A DNA stretch of 64,000 bases from Pterois miles. Taxonomy: Eukaryota > Chordata > Actinopteri > Perciformes > Scorpaenidae. How positions within the stretch are numbered: position 1 is the first letter of the stretch; each line of letters starts with the position of its first letter. Shown here one piece after another: positions 23,138-34,160 of the stretch. The position numbers were made by a program, and so were the translations under genes. The DNA is taken from the NCBI GenBank assembly GCA_947000775.1, contig CAMQGK010000399.1:2596501-2660500 (forward strand). Direction: 5' to 3'. The notes under the pieces were generated by a model. The model was not told the origin of the DNA, did no database searches, and saw only the letters and a list, made by a program, of their open reading frames with translations.

Positions 23138-23776
23138 GGGTTGTCAAAGTTAATGCAATAATAACATGTTAGCGCAAATTAGTTTTAACACTAATTTCTT
23201 TAATGTATTAACATAACTGTGCTACACAGTGGTGCAGTGTTAGCACTGTCGCCTAACAGTAAGAGGGTCGCAGGTTTGAACCAGCTTGGGTCCCCCCCTG
23301 TTTGGAGTTTGCATGTTCTCCCCATGTTTTCTCCAGGTGCTCCTGCTTCCTCCCACAGTCCAAACACATGCAGGTTAGGTTAGTTGTAGGTCTGTAGGTG
23401 TGAATGTGAGCATGTCTGTCTTGATGTGTCAACCCTGTGATAGCCTGGCGACCTGTCCAGGGTGAACCCTGCCTTCGCTGGGATCGGCTCCAGCCCCCCA
23501 CAGCCCTCATCACAGTCAGTCTGGATCAAGTCATAGCCAAGTCAGCACTCTGACACACTGACAGCTGTTGTTGCCTGTTGGGCTGCAGTTTGTCATGTTA
23601 TGATTTATCATAATGTTTATGCTAAAATCAGTACCTGTGAAGGTTTCTTGACAATATTTGTTATTGTTTTGTGTTGTTAATTGATTTCCAATAATAAATA
23701 TATACTTACATTTGCATAAAGCAGCATATTTGAGCAGATAAAATAAACGTGGGATTAATGGATTGACAGCTCTAGT
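23138..23776 (-). mobile_element. Family T DNA transposon copy with a SINE nested inside
   Basis: The left end AGGGTTGTCAAAGTTAATGC and the right end GATTGACAGCTCT form imperfect terminal inverted repeats. The right part (23510-23740) matches the 50004-50190 copy block by block: CAGTCAGTCTGGATCAAG, CAGCTGTTGTTGCCTG, GGGCTGCAGTTTG. The central part present in other copies is missing at the point where the SINE lies. Short flanking TGTTGTTA and AGTTGTTA could be the 8-base target duplication of a hAT-type element, with one mismatch. Confidence 0.7.
23222..23509 (+). mobile_element. tRNA-derived SINE nested in family T
   Basis: Head with GTGGTGCAGTGTTAGCACTG (one base short in the A-box region) and B-box-like GGTTTGAACC, body with GGAGTTTGCATGTTCTCCCC and CTTCCTCCCACAGTCCAAA, then GCCTGGCGACCTGTCCAGGG. 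The ATGG tail is missing. It ends where family T sequence resumes (CAGTCAGTCTGGATC). Confidence 0.85.
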
Positions 23777-23821
23777 TGTTAGATTATTATTTTAACACAA
23801 ACTATGAGCTATGTTCTAACC

Positions 23822-23872
23822 ATAAGATAAGATAAGATGAACCTGTATTAATCCTCGGAGGGAAATTCTGGT
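23822..23872 (-). mobile_element. LINE 3' terminus (TTATC-tailed)
   Basis: On the minus strand: GAATTTCCCTCCGAGGATTA, ATACAGGTTCATC, then TTATCTTATC. This is the 3' end type of fish CR1/Rex1-like LINEs, with TTATC repeats in place of poly-A. It pairs with the plus-strand copy at 48075-48128. Confidence 0.7.
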
Positions 23873-25074
23873 TAATTCTTAACCAAGTCCTGTAATTTTG
23901 TTGTCTAAGCCTAGACAACCATTTCACAATGTTAACCATGTGGCATTGTGCACTGCTGCGAGTGTAATATAAGGCTTTAAATGAAATGTATTTTTGGTTC
24001 AGAAACCATCGACATTCAACATATCTATGAACTGCAGAAATTTACAATGCCGGCATTTTGTTTTGAAATCTAAAAGTAGGCTCCTTGTTTGAGTTTAGGG
24101 AAGGATTACAGTTGTGGTAAAACATTTAAAAAGCTACTACCAATGCAAGTAGATGCAGGGCAAAAGTATAAAAGATGAATGCAATAGATAAATCATAGTG
24201 TAAAGGAAATAACCCAGTAACGTGATGATTGGCAGTACTAACTTAATTGTGTTGATTTTGTAGCATATCAGTTTCAGTGAAAACAACCTTGTTGTTCCAC
24301 AGCGTTGAATCAGTTGTCACAGATGATATGGCGTCTACGACCACAGACGCACTGTTTGCATGCCCCCATTTCACGCAGATGTATGAGGAATAAAATCCTT
24401 AACACAGCTACGATTACCTCAAGCTCTGGCCTTTGTTCCCCCAAGAAAACACAGTAGCTTAGATCCTGAGCAGCTCCCCACTGAAAAACAAAGACCAGAA
24501 AACCTCAAGACCTTTGTGTCAGGCATTCATGGACAAGTTCTCAGGGACTCAGATCCTGATAAACGCTTGCTTTACAAATCACACAAACTGTTACCAGCTT
24601 CAAGCACCTGCACAAGCAGATCTCTGTGTGTCAGCAGTTTAGTGTTTAGTTATGTGTGTGTAATACATGCTTCATATACTCAGAGCTCTTCCTGAATTAA
24701 GAAATATAACTAAACTAACTAAGAACATGGATTGAGTATTAGCTGCAAATCAAGGGTTCACAACTTTTAGCATTTCTGCTAATTGAGACTGAACGCTGAT
24801 TGTAGGACTGACTCTATTGGCAAGAATCTGGCGATCATGATACAGGGGTAATGATAAATATATACTGTCACTGAGGTGATATATTGTGATTTTTTTTTTT
24901 TTCTAATCTCATTTTAGGCTCATTTTACTGTTGTTGTATAAAGACACACTACCACACAATGTGAAATGGCTTCTATGAGGAGTCTAATGGACCCCCTTAT
25001 GGACCCCAGTATGCAGAAAGAATTAAATACAGCATATTATAGGAGAAAGTAGCACATTTATCCTGCATGCACAA
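23873..25074. other. Unassigned non-coding DNA with possible family R scraps
   Basis: CTTAACCAAGTCCTGTAATT at about 23878 and TTTAGGGAAGGATTACAG at about 24096 may be family R fragments. A T run sits at 24890-24902. Otherwise nothing recognised. Confidence 0.35.
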
Positions 25075-25200
25075 AAGTGCATGTGATTATCATAAAGTTA
25101 GCATGTTGCCAAAATTTATCATGCCTTTGCAGCATTATTAGCCTCCTTCACAACATGCATGTACAACATGGTTGGTACCAATAGATTCCTCATGGTTTTC
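25075..25200 (+). mobile_element. Family T fragment
   Basis: Contains CATGTGATTATCATAAAGT, TTAGCCTCCTTCACAACAT and ACATGGTTGGTACCAATAGA, in the order of the second half of the 57008-57560 copy. Confidence 0.65.
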
Positions 25201-25439
25201 TCTAGAGTTAACCTGCTAACAGGTTGCGGTAAGGTGAAGGTGTAACTAAGGTGCAGGAGTTGCGGTAGAGGTATCACGGTTGGTGTATGACTTTGTCACC
25301 ACTGTTGTTTCCATTTTCCTTGAAGATTTTTTTGCCAACACCAGGCATGACTTTGACCATCTTTGGTGTCTTAATGCAGCCATTAGCATCAGTCATTGGC
25401 CTTTTGTTGCCAAGGTCGATAGCGTGATTGTCATATTTT

Positions 25440-26350
25440 ACTCTTTTAAGGCCCAGACACGCCAAGCCGACAGTCGGCTGTCGGACAGTTTGGGGCCGTC
25501 ACTGAGCATCTGTCAGCCTAGTTTTTCCACCGTCAGCTTGAATTGCCGGCGGAGCTCGTCGGTGAGAGAAGTCACACACAAGATTGGCTGTTCAGCTTAA
25601 ACAATGTATTAAGTTCACAAGAAGGTGTAGCTGTGTCCTATCTATCCCTCTATATGGTGAGAGAGACATAGCCAAGCTTTCCAGCTCTCACAATACCTGC
25701 CTCAGAAAGATCATGAGGATATTCAGGCCTAGGAAGATTACAAACCGTGAACAAGACAGCAAGATGCCTGGACATCGAAACAATATTGATAAGAGGAAGT
25801 TGGAGATGGCTAAGACATGTATTAAGGACACCATCGGATGATATGACAAAGAAGAGGGAGGCCCAAAACAACCTGGGGGTGAAGGAGAAATGAAGGCGAG
25901 AGGATACAGCTGGAGCAGCAAACACCAGAGATGAGTGCAGATCCTTAGTCCATGCCCTGTGTGCCACCTGGTGCAACAAGGACTAAATAAGCAGCAGTAA
26001 GCAGGAAAAAACACAGAAGCTTCTTCATCTTCATCACATCTGATCAGACCAACACACGGATATTTTCACAACAACATCTGGAATGAAGCTAAGTGGTGAG
26101 TGAGAGAGGTGTGAAAACGGTCAGCAGACGCTGCTTTAATTCATGTACGTATCATAACGACGGCTTATATACCCGCCGTCCTCGGTCTTACTGTTTCCCT
26201 TTTTGAATGATGAACACAGACTACCACCACCTGCTGATGTGGAGTTATTTCCTCTCACGCAGGTGCAGATCATACGTGCTAACTGGCCCTCGGCTGTCGT
26301 CTTTGCTGTGTGTTCAGATGCAACCCAGACAAAAGCAACATGAGGTGACG
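25440..26350 (+). mobile_element. DNA-transposon-like repeat split by a LINE insertion
   Basis: The left part begins near TTAAGGCCCAGACACGCCAA and contains CGACAGTCGGCTGTCGGACA, a short palindromic stretch I recognise from fish repeats with a GGCCCAGACAC start. The right part continues after 25990 with TTCTTCATCTTCATCACATC and ends around CAGCTGTCGGCCTTCTTCA. The boundary on the right is not certain. Confidence 0.5.
25596..25986 (+). pseudogene. LINE (RTE-like) ORF C-terminal remnant
   Basis: Three-frame reading gives, in order, SSHNTCLRKIMRIF and RPRKITN (25690-25750), SWRWLRHVLRTPSDDMTK (about 25799-25852), then, after a stop, a frame ending CRSLVHALCATW and CNKD at 25986. These match the conserved end of a non-LTR retrotransposon protein family, whose usual forms I recall as RRWRWLGHVLRMP and SLVDALCA. 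There is at least one frameshift and one internal stop, and nothing of the RT core is present. It sits inside another repeat. RTE-like is my best guess of clade. Confidence 0.8.
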
Positions 26351-27617
26351 CAGCTGTCGGCCTTCTTCAAATTAAGTTTGCAAAATGACTTTTGGGTTGT
26401 AGGATACTGAAGTCTGTTCATATAAAGGACATGGAGTCAGAGTTGAGGCCTGAACTGGAGGGAGATAACAAGGCAACAAGGTCATGATTCCTCTTTTCTT
26501 GATGTTAATTAAGTTAAAAGTGCTTCGTTTAGCAGTTACACCTCCACAAATAGTTGTGAGGCATATCAAGCAAACTGTACACTGAACTTGAGTAGCTTCG
26601 TAGTTATTTATTTAAAAGTATATTATTTAAGTAAACAGAGGTTTTGCTCAGTATTTAGACATCCAGATCACTCAGACACTGATGCTATTTGGAACTAGGA
26701 AACCTCGGAATAGCTTCTTTATTTCTTCATCGTGCAATGTTTGACACACCAGTAAATCTCAGTGATATTTCCAAAGAGGCCATACATGTGGACAGCTGCT
26801 GCAATGTTCCAGCTCACCGATGTGCGCTCTAAAATAAAAGACTCGGCCCCTAAACAGGACAGGAAATGCAACAGAAAGGATTAAAGTGCCCACAAAGTTA
26901 ATGACACCGGTTTTAGTAGACAAGCTTTCACAAACTCTCCAGTGGACAAGCGACTCACTGCTTTCACATGCATTTTAGGCTAAACTTGTATTCTTCTTCC
27001 CACTGGTAATTTAAAAGCCAGTGGAATGTGGAAAATGATTGTAGGAGTGAAGGGGAGGGAACAGATATGCCTTGCTTGGTCACTTTGGTGTCTGAAATCC
27101 GTAGCTGAGATGGCGTTTGACTGATTTGTGTTTTGACCACATGTGCCAGACCCGCCTGCTATTCTCAACCCGTAATTCCTCCCTGAATTCAGGCATGTGA
27201 CTAATTTACTGTAGGGGCAGGATTTTTTCTTCCAGGGAGCAGAAACTTTACCCCTTTTCTGTTACAGGGCTCCGTACCAAACGGTGTAAGTGATGCCACC
27301 TGTCAGGCTGACAGCTTATTCTCCATCTGGGGAAGGCCTTTATCAGCTGCAGTTGTAGGGAGCAGGAAAATGTGTGCCACCTGCCAAGGATTTCAAACCT
27401 TTAACTCTTCTTTAAGACGTTTAGAGTGACCCCGTTAGTTTGCTGTTAGTCTTAATTGAGCCATCACTTTTGGATATTGTAAGTTAGTTGTTGTGTCTCT
27501 TTAAAAATGAACTCCCTCCCGTTGTTTTGAACTGCGCAGCCGATTGAGTACTGATGCAAATCTTACAAAATCACTGTTGTCATTCTGTTGTCACAGGTCT
27601 GTATTTCTTGCACTTAG
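26351..27617. other. Unassigned non-coding DNA
   Basis: No gene, RNA or repeat family recognised. Composition is ordinary. Confidence 0.4.
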
Positions 27618-27618
27618 A

Positions 27619-27725
27619 CCAGGGGTGTCAAACATAGGGCCCGAGGGCCAGAACTGGCCCGCCAAAGGGACATTTAAATGATTTACCATCATAAAGTGTT
27701 ATTATTGCGTTAACTTCGACAGCCC
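27619..27725. mobile_element. Two DNA-transposon ends side by side
   Basis: Left: CAGGGGTGTCAAACATAGGG followed by GGCCAGAACTGGCCCGCCAA, the classic start of hAT (Charlie-like) elements in vertebrates. Right (about 27692-27725): GTTATTATTGCGTTAACTTC and GACAGCCCT, the terminal repeat of family T. The bodies of both elements are absent. Confidence 0.7.
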
Positions 27726-27732
27726 TAGTAAC

Positions 27733-28016
27733 AAGGGAGCATAACAGAACAATGTAACGGAACAATGTAACGGAACAACGGAACAGAACAATGTAATGGA
27801 ACAACATACTGGAATAACATAACGGAACAATGTAACAACAATGTGAGGGAACACCGTAACAGAACAATGTAATGTAACAATATAACAGAACAAAGAAACT
27901 GAAGGACGTAACGGAACGATGTAACGGAACGACGTAACGGAACGACGTAACGGAACGACGTAACGGAACGACGTAACGGAACGACGTAATGGAACGACGT
28001 AACGGAACAACCAGAA
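27733..28016 (+). repeat. 13-bp CpG-bearing minisatellite
   Basis: The right half (27905-28010) is a near-perfect array of GTAACGGAACGAC, about eight units. The left half is degenerate, with CAATGTAACGGAA variants. Each good unit holds two CpG sites. The 153- and 109-codon minus-strand frames (VPLRRSVTSF repeats) are its translations. Confidence 0.92.
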
Positions 28017-28124
28017 CAACATTACTACCATACAGTATATAGATGAGAACCACCCTTAGCACGCTTTTATACATAATTTGAAGTAACATGCGTAACAGCG
28101 CTGCATGATACGTGTAAAATTAAC

Positions 28125-28205
28125 ATTTACTTTTGGTTTCAGATGGGACAAGAACAGCGGTGTCCTGGGTGAAAGTCCTGTGTTTGTTTGACCCGTGCAC
28201 TGCCC
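28125..28205 (-). repeat. Family R fragment
   Basis: TTTTGGTTTCAGATGGGACA, AACAGCGGTGTCCTGGGTGA and GTTTGTTTGACCC match the end block of reversed family R copies such as 55885-55950. Confidence 0.55.
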
Positions 28206-28748
28206 TTAGTGGACTTTCTTCCTTGTTATACTCATTAATATATCACATAACTCGATATACTACATCACGCTCTGACCGAGTGCAAAAACGTCCACATTGA
28301 ACGGAACTGTGGTTTGCAGGAACACCAACACCAACATTTTTTCCCGCCCACCGGGTTGGTATAAGGATGTCACACTTCCTAGATTAGAAAAAGATGTTTC
28401 CCTTGAATGTGGCATTTCTTCCAAAACACATGTGCAGAACAAAATTAATAGTATACAAATGCATGTTGTACAACAGGTAACAGGATTGTTTTTATGACTA
28501 AAAAGAGAAACTCAAACTGAGTGTGACTATTGCAAAGATGTCGTTAATTCCAGTTTTTCCATAAAATGCATAGCTATCCCTATTTTCCCACTGGGGGAAA
28601 GGGAAAAAATGGACACAGTGTCTGGTTTTCCAAGAAAAATGGACCAGCTTCTATTTCTTTTCAGCGCTAAATGGGAAGCCAGTGTGCTTGGTGTGCAAGG
28701 AATATAATATCTGGCACTACTATCAGACTCATCATGGCAAAAAAATAC
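28206..28748. other. Unassigned non-coding DNA
   Basis: Nothing recognised. Confidence 0.4.
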
Positions 28749-28833
28749 AAAAATCTGCACAGACAACTGAGAACATAGAAGATAAATGAATTATTAGCAG
28801 GTTTGAGGAAACAGTCTGTTTTTAATTGTGTTC
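28749..28833 (+). repeat. 85-bp direct repeat, left copy
   Basis: Identical base for base to 29177-29261. The pair brackets the 321-bp duplicated segment. It begins AAAAATCTGCACAGACAACT and ends TTTTTAATTGTGTTC. Confidence 0.97.
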
Positions 28834-28843
28834 CTATCCTATC

Positions 28844-29164
28844 CATCCTAAAATGGTCCTTAATCGATACTAGAGTACTTCCTGAATGAAGCTGTACACG
28901 AGCTTAGCTGTGTGTGGTTGGCCAATCAGCGATGGTCATCCCTGCAAACTCCACCCCGAAAGTTGTGGTAATTTCAGAAAGTACTACCTCCAGATGAGGG
29001 CCTTTTGGGATAAAATGTCCCCAGAACCTGATTTAGGCCCTGGTTCCTGCAGTCCAAATGCAAGGAGTTTGTCAAAAGGTTTTTAATTCTGGGAGAAAAG
29101 TTCCTGTGGTGGAAACGGGACTATAAGAAAAATAATTTAAAAAAAAAAAAAGGTAGAGAAAATC
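28844..29164 (+). repeat. 321-bp segment nearly identical to 31338-31660
   Basis: From CATCCTAAAATGGTCCTTAA to GGTAGAGAAAATC the two copies differ at only a handful of bases. It is a 5'-truncated version of the element at 30841-31660, and it also carries sequence 3' of that element's terminal repeat, so it was copied as a DNA segment and did not arrive by independent transposition. Confidence 0.95.
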
Positions 29165-29176
29165 ATGAAAATCATG

Positions 29177-29261
29177 AAAAATCTGCACAGACAACTGAGA
29201 ACATAGAAGATAAATGAATTATTAGCAGGTTTGAGGAAACAGTCTGTTTTTAATTGTGTTC
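29177..29261 (+). repeat. 85-bp direct repeat, right copy
   Basis: Perfect match to 28749-28833. It lies 12 bases after the duplicated segment, in the ATCATGAAAATCATGAAA junction region. Confidence 0.97.
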
Positions 29262-30840
29262 GTCATCTGTTTTGTAAATGAATTGTTCATAAATTGTGAA
29301 CGTGTACTTTTCCTTACTTTACTTCTTTACACTAAAAAAAAAGAAAAGAAAGAGACAAAAGAGATGATTTTATAGGTTGTTATGCAATGGTTTAACTGGT
29401 CCGGCCCACTTGGGATCAGATTGGGTTGTATGAGCTAAAATGAGCCTGACATACATGACATACACTCGTCTTTCTGCTTTTCTGTCTTCTGGTTTCAGTT
29501 CTAAGTAATTCTTTCTGTTTAACTAAAAGCTTACAAATTATGCAAAGGACTGTTTGACTTTTTGCTCCTTGGACAAAATCAACAATAAATTGGTTGTACA
29601 AAGATTGATTTGCTGTTGAGCTACTTGAAGCATCCAGTCCAGGTCATGTTTTCATGTTCCAATCACTGCTTTATGCTGCAGCAGGAAGTCGCTGTGGCAC
29701 TACCACAGTAAGAGCGCGGTGCGACTATGTTACTCTTCCCCAGTGAGCACTAGAGTTTAATAGGTACGTCTTCCGAAGACAACCATGGCCTCCAGATCAG
29801 AAACCTTGCTGCTGCTTCTTTTTCTGTCAAACTACGACGTTTCCATGCAGCCATGTCTACTCTTCAGTATGTCGGCCTGTTGTTGCAGTGTGTTTGTGAG
29901 GACAATGAAAACCTCCAAACAAAGCTCAGTCCCTCCAGCCGATGTGAACTGATGCAGTCGGAGAAAAACAGCGGCGCTGCACCGTGGGCCAAACTAAAGA
30001 GGTTTTAATAGAATTTCTAAAACACCAATTGCGAAAAGCAGGATAGCATTTTCTGATTCCGAGTGCCCTGTAATTTGAAGTGTGTGGGTTCAAGCCACTT
30101 ATTTTGTGGTGACGGCTTTACTGGCGAGTTCTCCAAAAAGACAGAGGCCAACGCAGCCGAGGGTTGAGCTAGCTGCCTTGCCTTCCTTACTGATTGACCG
30201 AGCCGCTTCCCCTTTGGTATCTGGCCACAGTTGTTCTGCCCTCATGGCTAACCTCACTGGGCGTAGTTGTTCACCATTGGGTGTTTAGAACGCCCAATAG
30301 GAGGACACCTGCTTCTGGATTTATTTATTCCGTCTCTTGCACAAACACCCATGCAGTCTGTTTATGGATGCAGATGGAGAACACATGGGGTAAACAGATG
30401 CACAAATCTGCCTTTTTTCTAAACTGATGTCTAAACAACAAGGAAACATCCCCATATTTTAGCATCCTTATTTGCCATGCATCGCCAAACGTACTGTATA
30501 CAGTATGCTGCATTGCCAAATATCCTGGAAGCACTACTTGGCATTGTGTCCTTTGCATACTTCAGCTTCCCAGAATTTCACAAATTGGGGGAAATCTTGT
30601 GATCTTGAAGGACCTAAAATGACAAACAAATAAACAACAACAAAAAAAAAAAACTACTACATACACTAACATTTTTATGTGCAGGACCACTCATACACAC
30701 AGTTACAACCCAGTTCTCAAGAGGCAACATTAAGCAGCGGGATATTTGACAATAAATGCATTTGTTGTAGTAGACCATTAACACACAAATAAATAAATTC
30801 AAATATTTGATAAGGAATGAACAGAGGTGAGCTACAAAAA
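29262..30840. other. Unassigned non-coding DNA
   Basis: No gene or repeat family recognised. An A run is present at about 30640-30653. Confidence 0.4.
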
Positions 30841-31620
30841 CTGGGTTTCCACCAAAAGTTCATGGTCATTTTAGTCCCTGGAACTACTTTTCCAAGGTTC
30901 GTTCAGCCCACTGTTTCCATATTTACCTCAAGTCCTGTGAAAATTAGGCAAATTAATCCGCTGACAAATGAAAAAGTAACATGAAATATGCCCTGTGGTT
31001 TTTGTCTCACTGCAACGATGACATTTACTGCTCAATGTATTAACTGATGCACTTTGGATGAAATGAATGAAATGCAGAGGTAGAAAATGAAACTAAGAGT
31101 GTCTGTCTCCACAGTAAATCATTATTTGTGCTTTAGAAGGTGACCACCATGAAACCATCAGAAAATAACTTTTATTTCTCTGGTTCACAGCACCACCATG
31201 CTGTCTCCCTTTTCTGATGTTACAGCTCGCCCTCGCTATCTCTCTCTTTTTCCTCTCATTTTTTTTTTATGAGTCAGGAAGCTGACAGCAGAGCCAAACT
31301 TTACTTTCATTTTCATCAAAGAAACATACTCTCCTTTCATCCTAAAATGGTCCTTAATCGATACTAGAGTACTTCCTGAATGAAGCTGTACACGAGCTTA
31401 GCTGTGTGTGGTTGGCCAATCAGCGATGGTCATCCCTGCAAACTCCACCCCGAAAGTTGTGGTAATTTCAGAAAGTACTACCTCCAGATGAGGGCCTTTT
31501 GGGGTAAAATGTCCCCAGAACCTGATTTAGGCCCTGGTTCCTGCGGTCCAAATGCAAGGAGTTTGTCAAAAGGTTTTTAATTCTGGGAGAAAAGTTCCTG
31601 CGGTGGAAACGGGACTATAA
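30841..31620 (+). mobile_element. DNA-transposon-like element with GTTTCCACC ends
   Basis: The left end TGGGTTTCCACCAAAAGTTC and the right end AAAAGTTCCTGCGGTGGAAA are inverted relatives (GTTTCCACC against GGTGGAAAC). It is about 780 bases with no transposase frame, so it is non-autonomous. Its last about 280 bases, plus 40 bases of flank, are duplicated at 28844-29164. Confidence 0.65.
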
Positions 31621-31660
31621 GAAAAATAATTTAACAAAAAAAAAAAAGGTAGAGAAAATC
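31338..31660 (+). repeat. 323-bp segment, partner of 28844-29164
   Basis: See the partner copy. Differences seen include GATAAAA against GGTAAAA, CAGTCC against CGGTCC and TGTGG against TGCGG. There is also a one-base insertion in the A-rich tract. Confidence 0.95.
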
Positions 31661-32469
31661 CTCTGATGCAATAATGTATTGCATAGAATAAAGAAAAATG
31701 TTTCTTTGCACCATTTTGTGTGGCCTGGCCAGTCTTTGTGCAGGGCTTTAAGGGAATACAGATATAACATTAAACCACCATGTAGGGCAAGAAGTCCTTT
31801 TGAACAGTCAACTTGTGCATTTTTGTATCCGGTGCCAAGACATCTGTCTAGTGACACACCCTGTAATTATAAACGAAAGGAAAAGAAATGTCTTTTGATT
31901 ATTTCCATCCTTATTGCATGCACACACAATAAGGCCTGTTATGGTACTTACGACCAAAAGTTTTAGAAATTGTCTTTTCTTTGACACAATAATGAGATAT
32001 CTCAGTGATATGATGGCACAGAGGGACACCAAGACGTGACAGAAATGACCGGGTTTCAAATACCGTTTGCCTTATAAACACTCAAATATCTGAAGTCACA
32101 GTGACCAGCGTGGAAACAATGAAAGCCAGAGTCTTTATTTCTGTTCATAGATATAAACTTGCTTTCAAATTCAACTCAGATTTAGAGTTTTTAGTGGATG
32201 GAAAAGCAGCAGCGTATGCCAGGAGAGAGTGTAGGGAGGTCTGAGGAGGGTGGCTGCAGTCTATCAGCGGCCCATGTGGAGGGTTGTGATGAGAGGGTAA
32301 GTTAAATGCTGCTCAAACAGATTATGGTGACTCACAGCACTGTGCAAACAACTTACAACCCTCCAACACACTCCAACACATTTGACAAAGAGTGAGGGTG
32401 TGCAGTAGGAGTGTTTGTGCAGGCTGCTCTCATACACTGATTGTAGATATACCTGCAAAAAGTAATACA
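31661..32469. other. Unassigned non-coding DNA
   Basis: Nothing recognised. Confidence 0.4.
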
Positions 32470-33230
32470 CTATAATTCGTGTATAAAACCCACATAATCA
32501 GTTTGTATGTAATCCACATAATCATGAGCCAGGACAGGTGGTGTATAAAGAGCAACAAAGTCTGTGTAGGAGGAGGTCGGGATGGATGGGTGGCTCTGAA
32601 AACACTGGACTTTCACCCAGGTGACCACTGTTTGTGTCCTGCATGAAAGCATCATATTTATCACAAAATTTCCGTACTTCAGTCACGTCGCTTCCACAGT
32701 TATTTTATCCCAAAACGTTGACTTCTGTGTAACGAAACTTACGTACTTTAGTAACACTACTTCCGTAGTTAATTTAACCCAAACGTTGTCTTATTTATTA
32801 AGTAACGTTCGTACTAAAGTAACGCCATTTCCAGTTAATTTAACCCAAACATTTACTTATGTGTCACATAACTTCCATACTCAAGTAAACCCACTTTCTT
32901 AGTTAATTTAATCCAAACGTCGACCTATTTATTATGTAACATCTGTACTTAAGTAACGCCATTTCCACTTATTTTAACCCAAACGTTGACTTATCTGTTG
33001 TATAACTTTTGTACATAAGTAACGCCACTTCCTTAGTTATTTTAACGTAAACTTAGGATCTTTTTCTTCATCTAAACTTAACCAAGTACTGTAGTTTTGT
33101 TGCTTAAAGAGGTGCAGGGGTTTGCACAGGTGCACTGATCGCTCATGTTACTGGACATTCATCGGAAAACTTTTCATAAGACATCATACGAACCGTTGTA
33201 TGAGGATATGTTGGTTTGTGGTAACTGTCT
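32470..33230 (+). repeat. Family R copy with internal tandem expansion
   Basis: The left block contains AGCCAGGACAGGTGGTGTAT, AAAGAGCAACA and GACCACTGTTTGTGTCC. The right block contains CTAAACTTAACCAAGTACTG, TAGTTTTGTTGC and CATACGAACCGTTGTATGAG. These match the first copy (1190-1550) in order. Between them lies a tandem array, annotated separately. Confidence 0.75.
32668..33055 (+). repeat. About 68-bp tandem repeat, roughly six units
   Basis: Each unit has the form CGTACTTNAGTAACGCCACTTCC, AGTTAATTTAACCCAAACG, TTGACTTAT and TATGTAAC with variation. Units begin near 32670, 32740, 32808, 32874, 32942 and 33009. Unit divergence is high, so the expansion is old. Confidence 0.85.
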
Positions 33231-33868
33231 AGCCTCTTGCTTAAAGTCCCTCCAACAAACCCTGATGTGAACTGAATTCAAGCTGCCGTTTCCTGGAATT
33301 ACTGCATTGTGGGCCTTTTTTAACATTTGCACAATGATCAGTATTGGATGTGATTTTTGGAAGTGCTGGTTGTAATTAGTGCTGTTGCTATTAGAAATAG
33401 ACTGATATGATATTGACTTGGTCATACAGAATCAAACATGTTTTGGTTAATGTAGAAAAGGTGTTTCCATCAGAGACAACTGCCACATTTGATTTTCAGT
33501 TTTTATGTAATACAATATTATTGATTTTTTTACAACTCAATATTTGCCTCCAAAATCCAGTATCAGCTGAGCTATAGTCTAGTTTCTATACTGTTCTTTT
33601 GTCTTCAAATGTGCAAGTGGTTAATTTTTTTTTAAATCATCAGAATATGACAGTATATGTAGTTATGTATCACAATATTCTGCATATTGTGATATAGTAA
33701 ATATTATCGTATTTCATTTATAAACTGTCTATAGATAAGATAATCAGGAGTGTTTTTGGCTAATCTGAAGAAAATGCAGTAAATGTATGACTGCAAAGCA
33801 ATCCTAACTTGCAGAAAATTTGGATCATTTGTTAGCCATAGATTAGCCATATATCCAGTCCCACCATA
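33231..33868. other. Unassigned AT-rich DNA
   Basis: AT-rich, with repeated ATATTGTGATA-like words near 33670-33700. No family assigned. Confidence 0.4.
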
Positions 33869-34160
33869 TTTAAAAGAATAGTTCAATATTTTTGGGAAGC
33901 ACTCTTATTCATTCTCTCACCAGGAGTGAGGATAGACGATCAATACTACTCCTGTTTCTGTACCAGGAGAGGATGTGGTCAGCTTTAGCTTAGCCTACAG
34001 ACTGAAAGCAGGGGGAAACAATTAGCCTGGTTTTGTGAAAATATCACACCTACCAGCACCACACAGGCACAATCATTTTATAGATGTTTTGGAGCTGTAA
34101 GTAAAACTTTTCAGCTGTGATTTAAAAACCAGTTAGACAGAAGTGATATTAAATTTGTCC
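33869..34160 (+). mobile_element. TTTAAAAGAATAGTTC-type interspersed repeat
   Basis: It starts TTTAAAAGAATAGTTCAATA, then TTTTGGGAAGCACTCTTATT, CTGTACCAGGAGAGG, GTCAGCTTTAGCTTAGCCTA, GACTGAAAGCAGGGGGAAAC. I recognise this order from a very common fish repeat. No second end is visible. Confidence 0.65.

Noticed and set aside
27628..28089. Minus-strand frame of 153 codons with repeated VPLRRSVTSF
   Set aside because: Pure translation of the 13-bp minisatellite. No family features and no expression signals.
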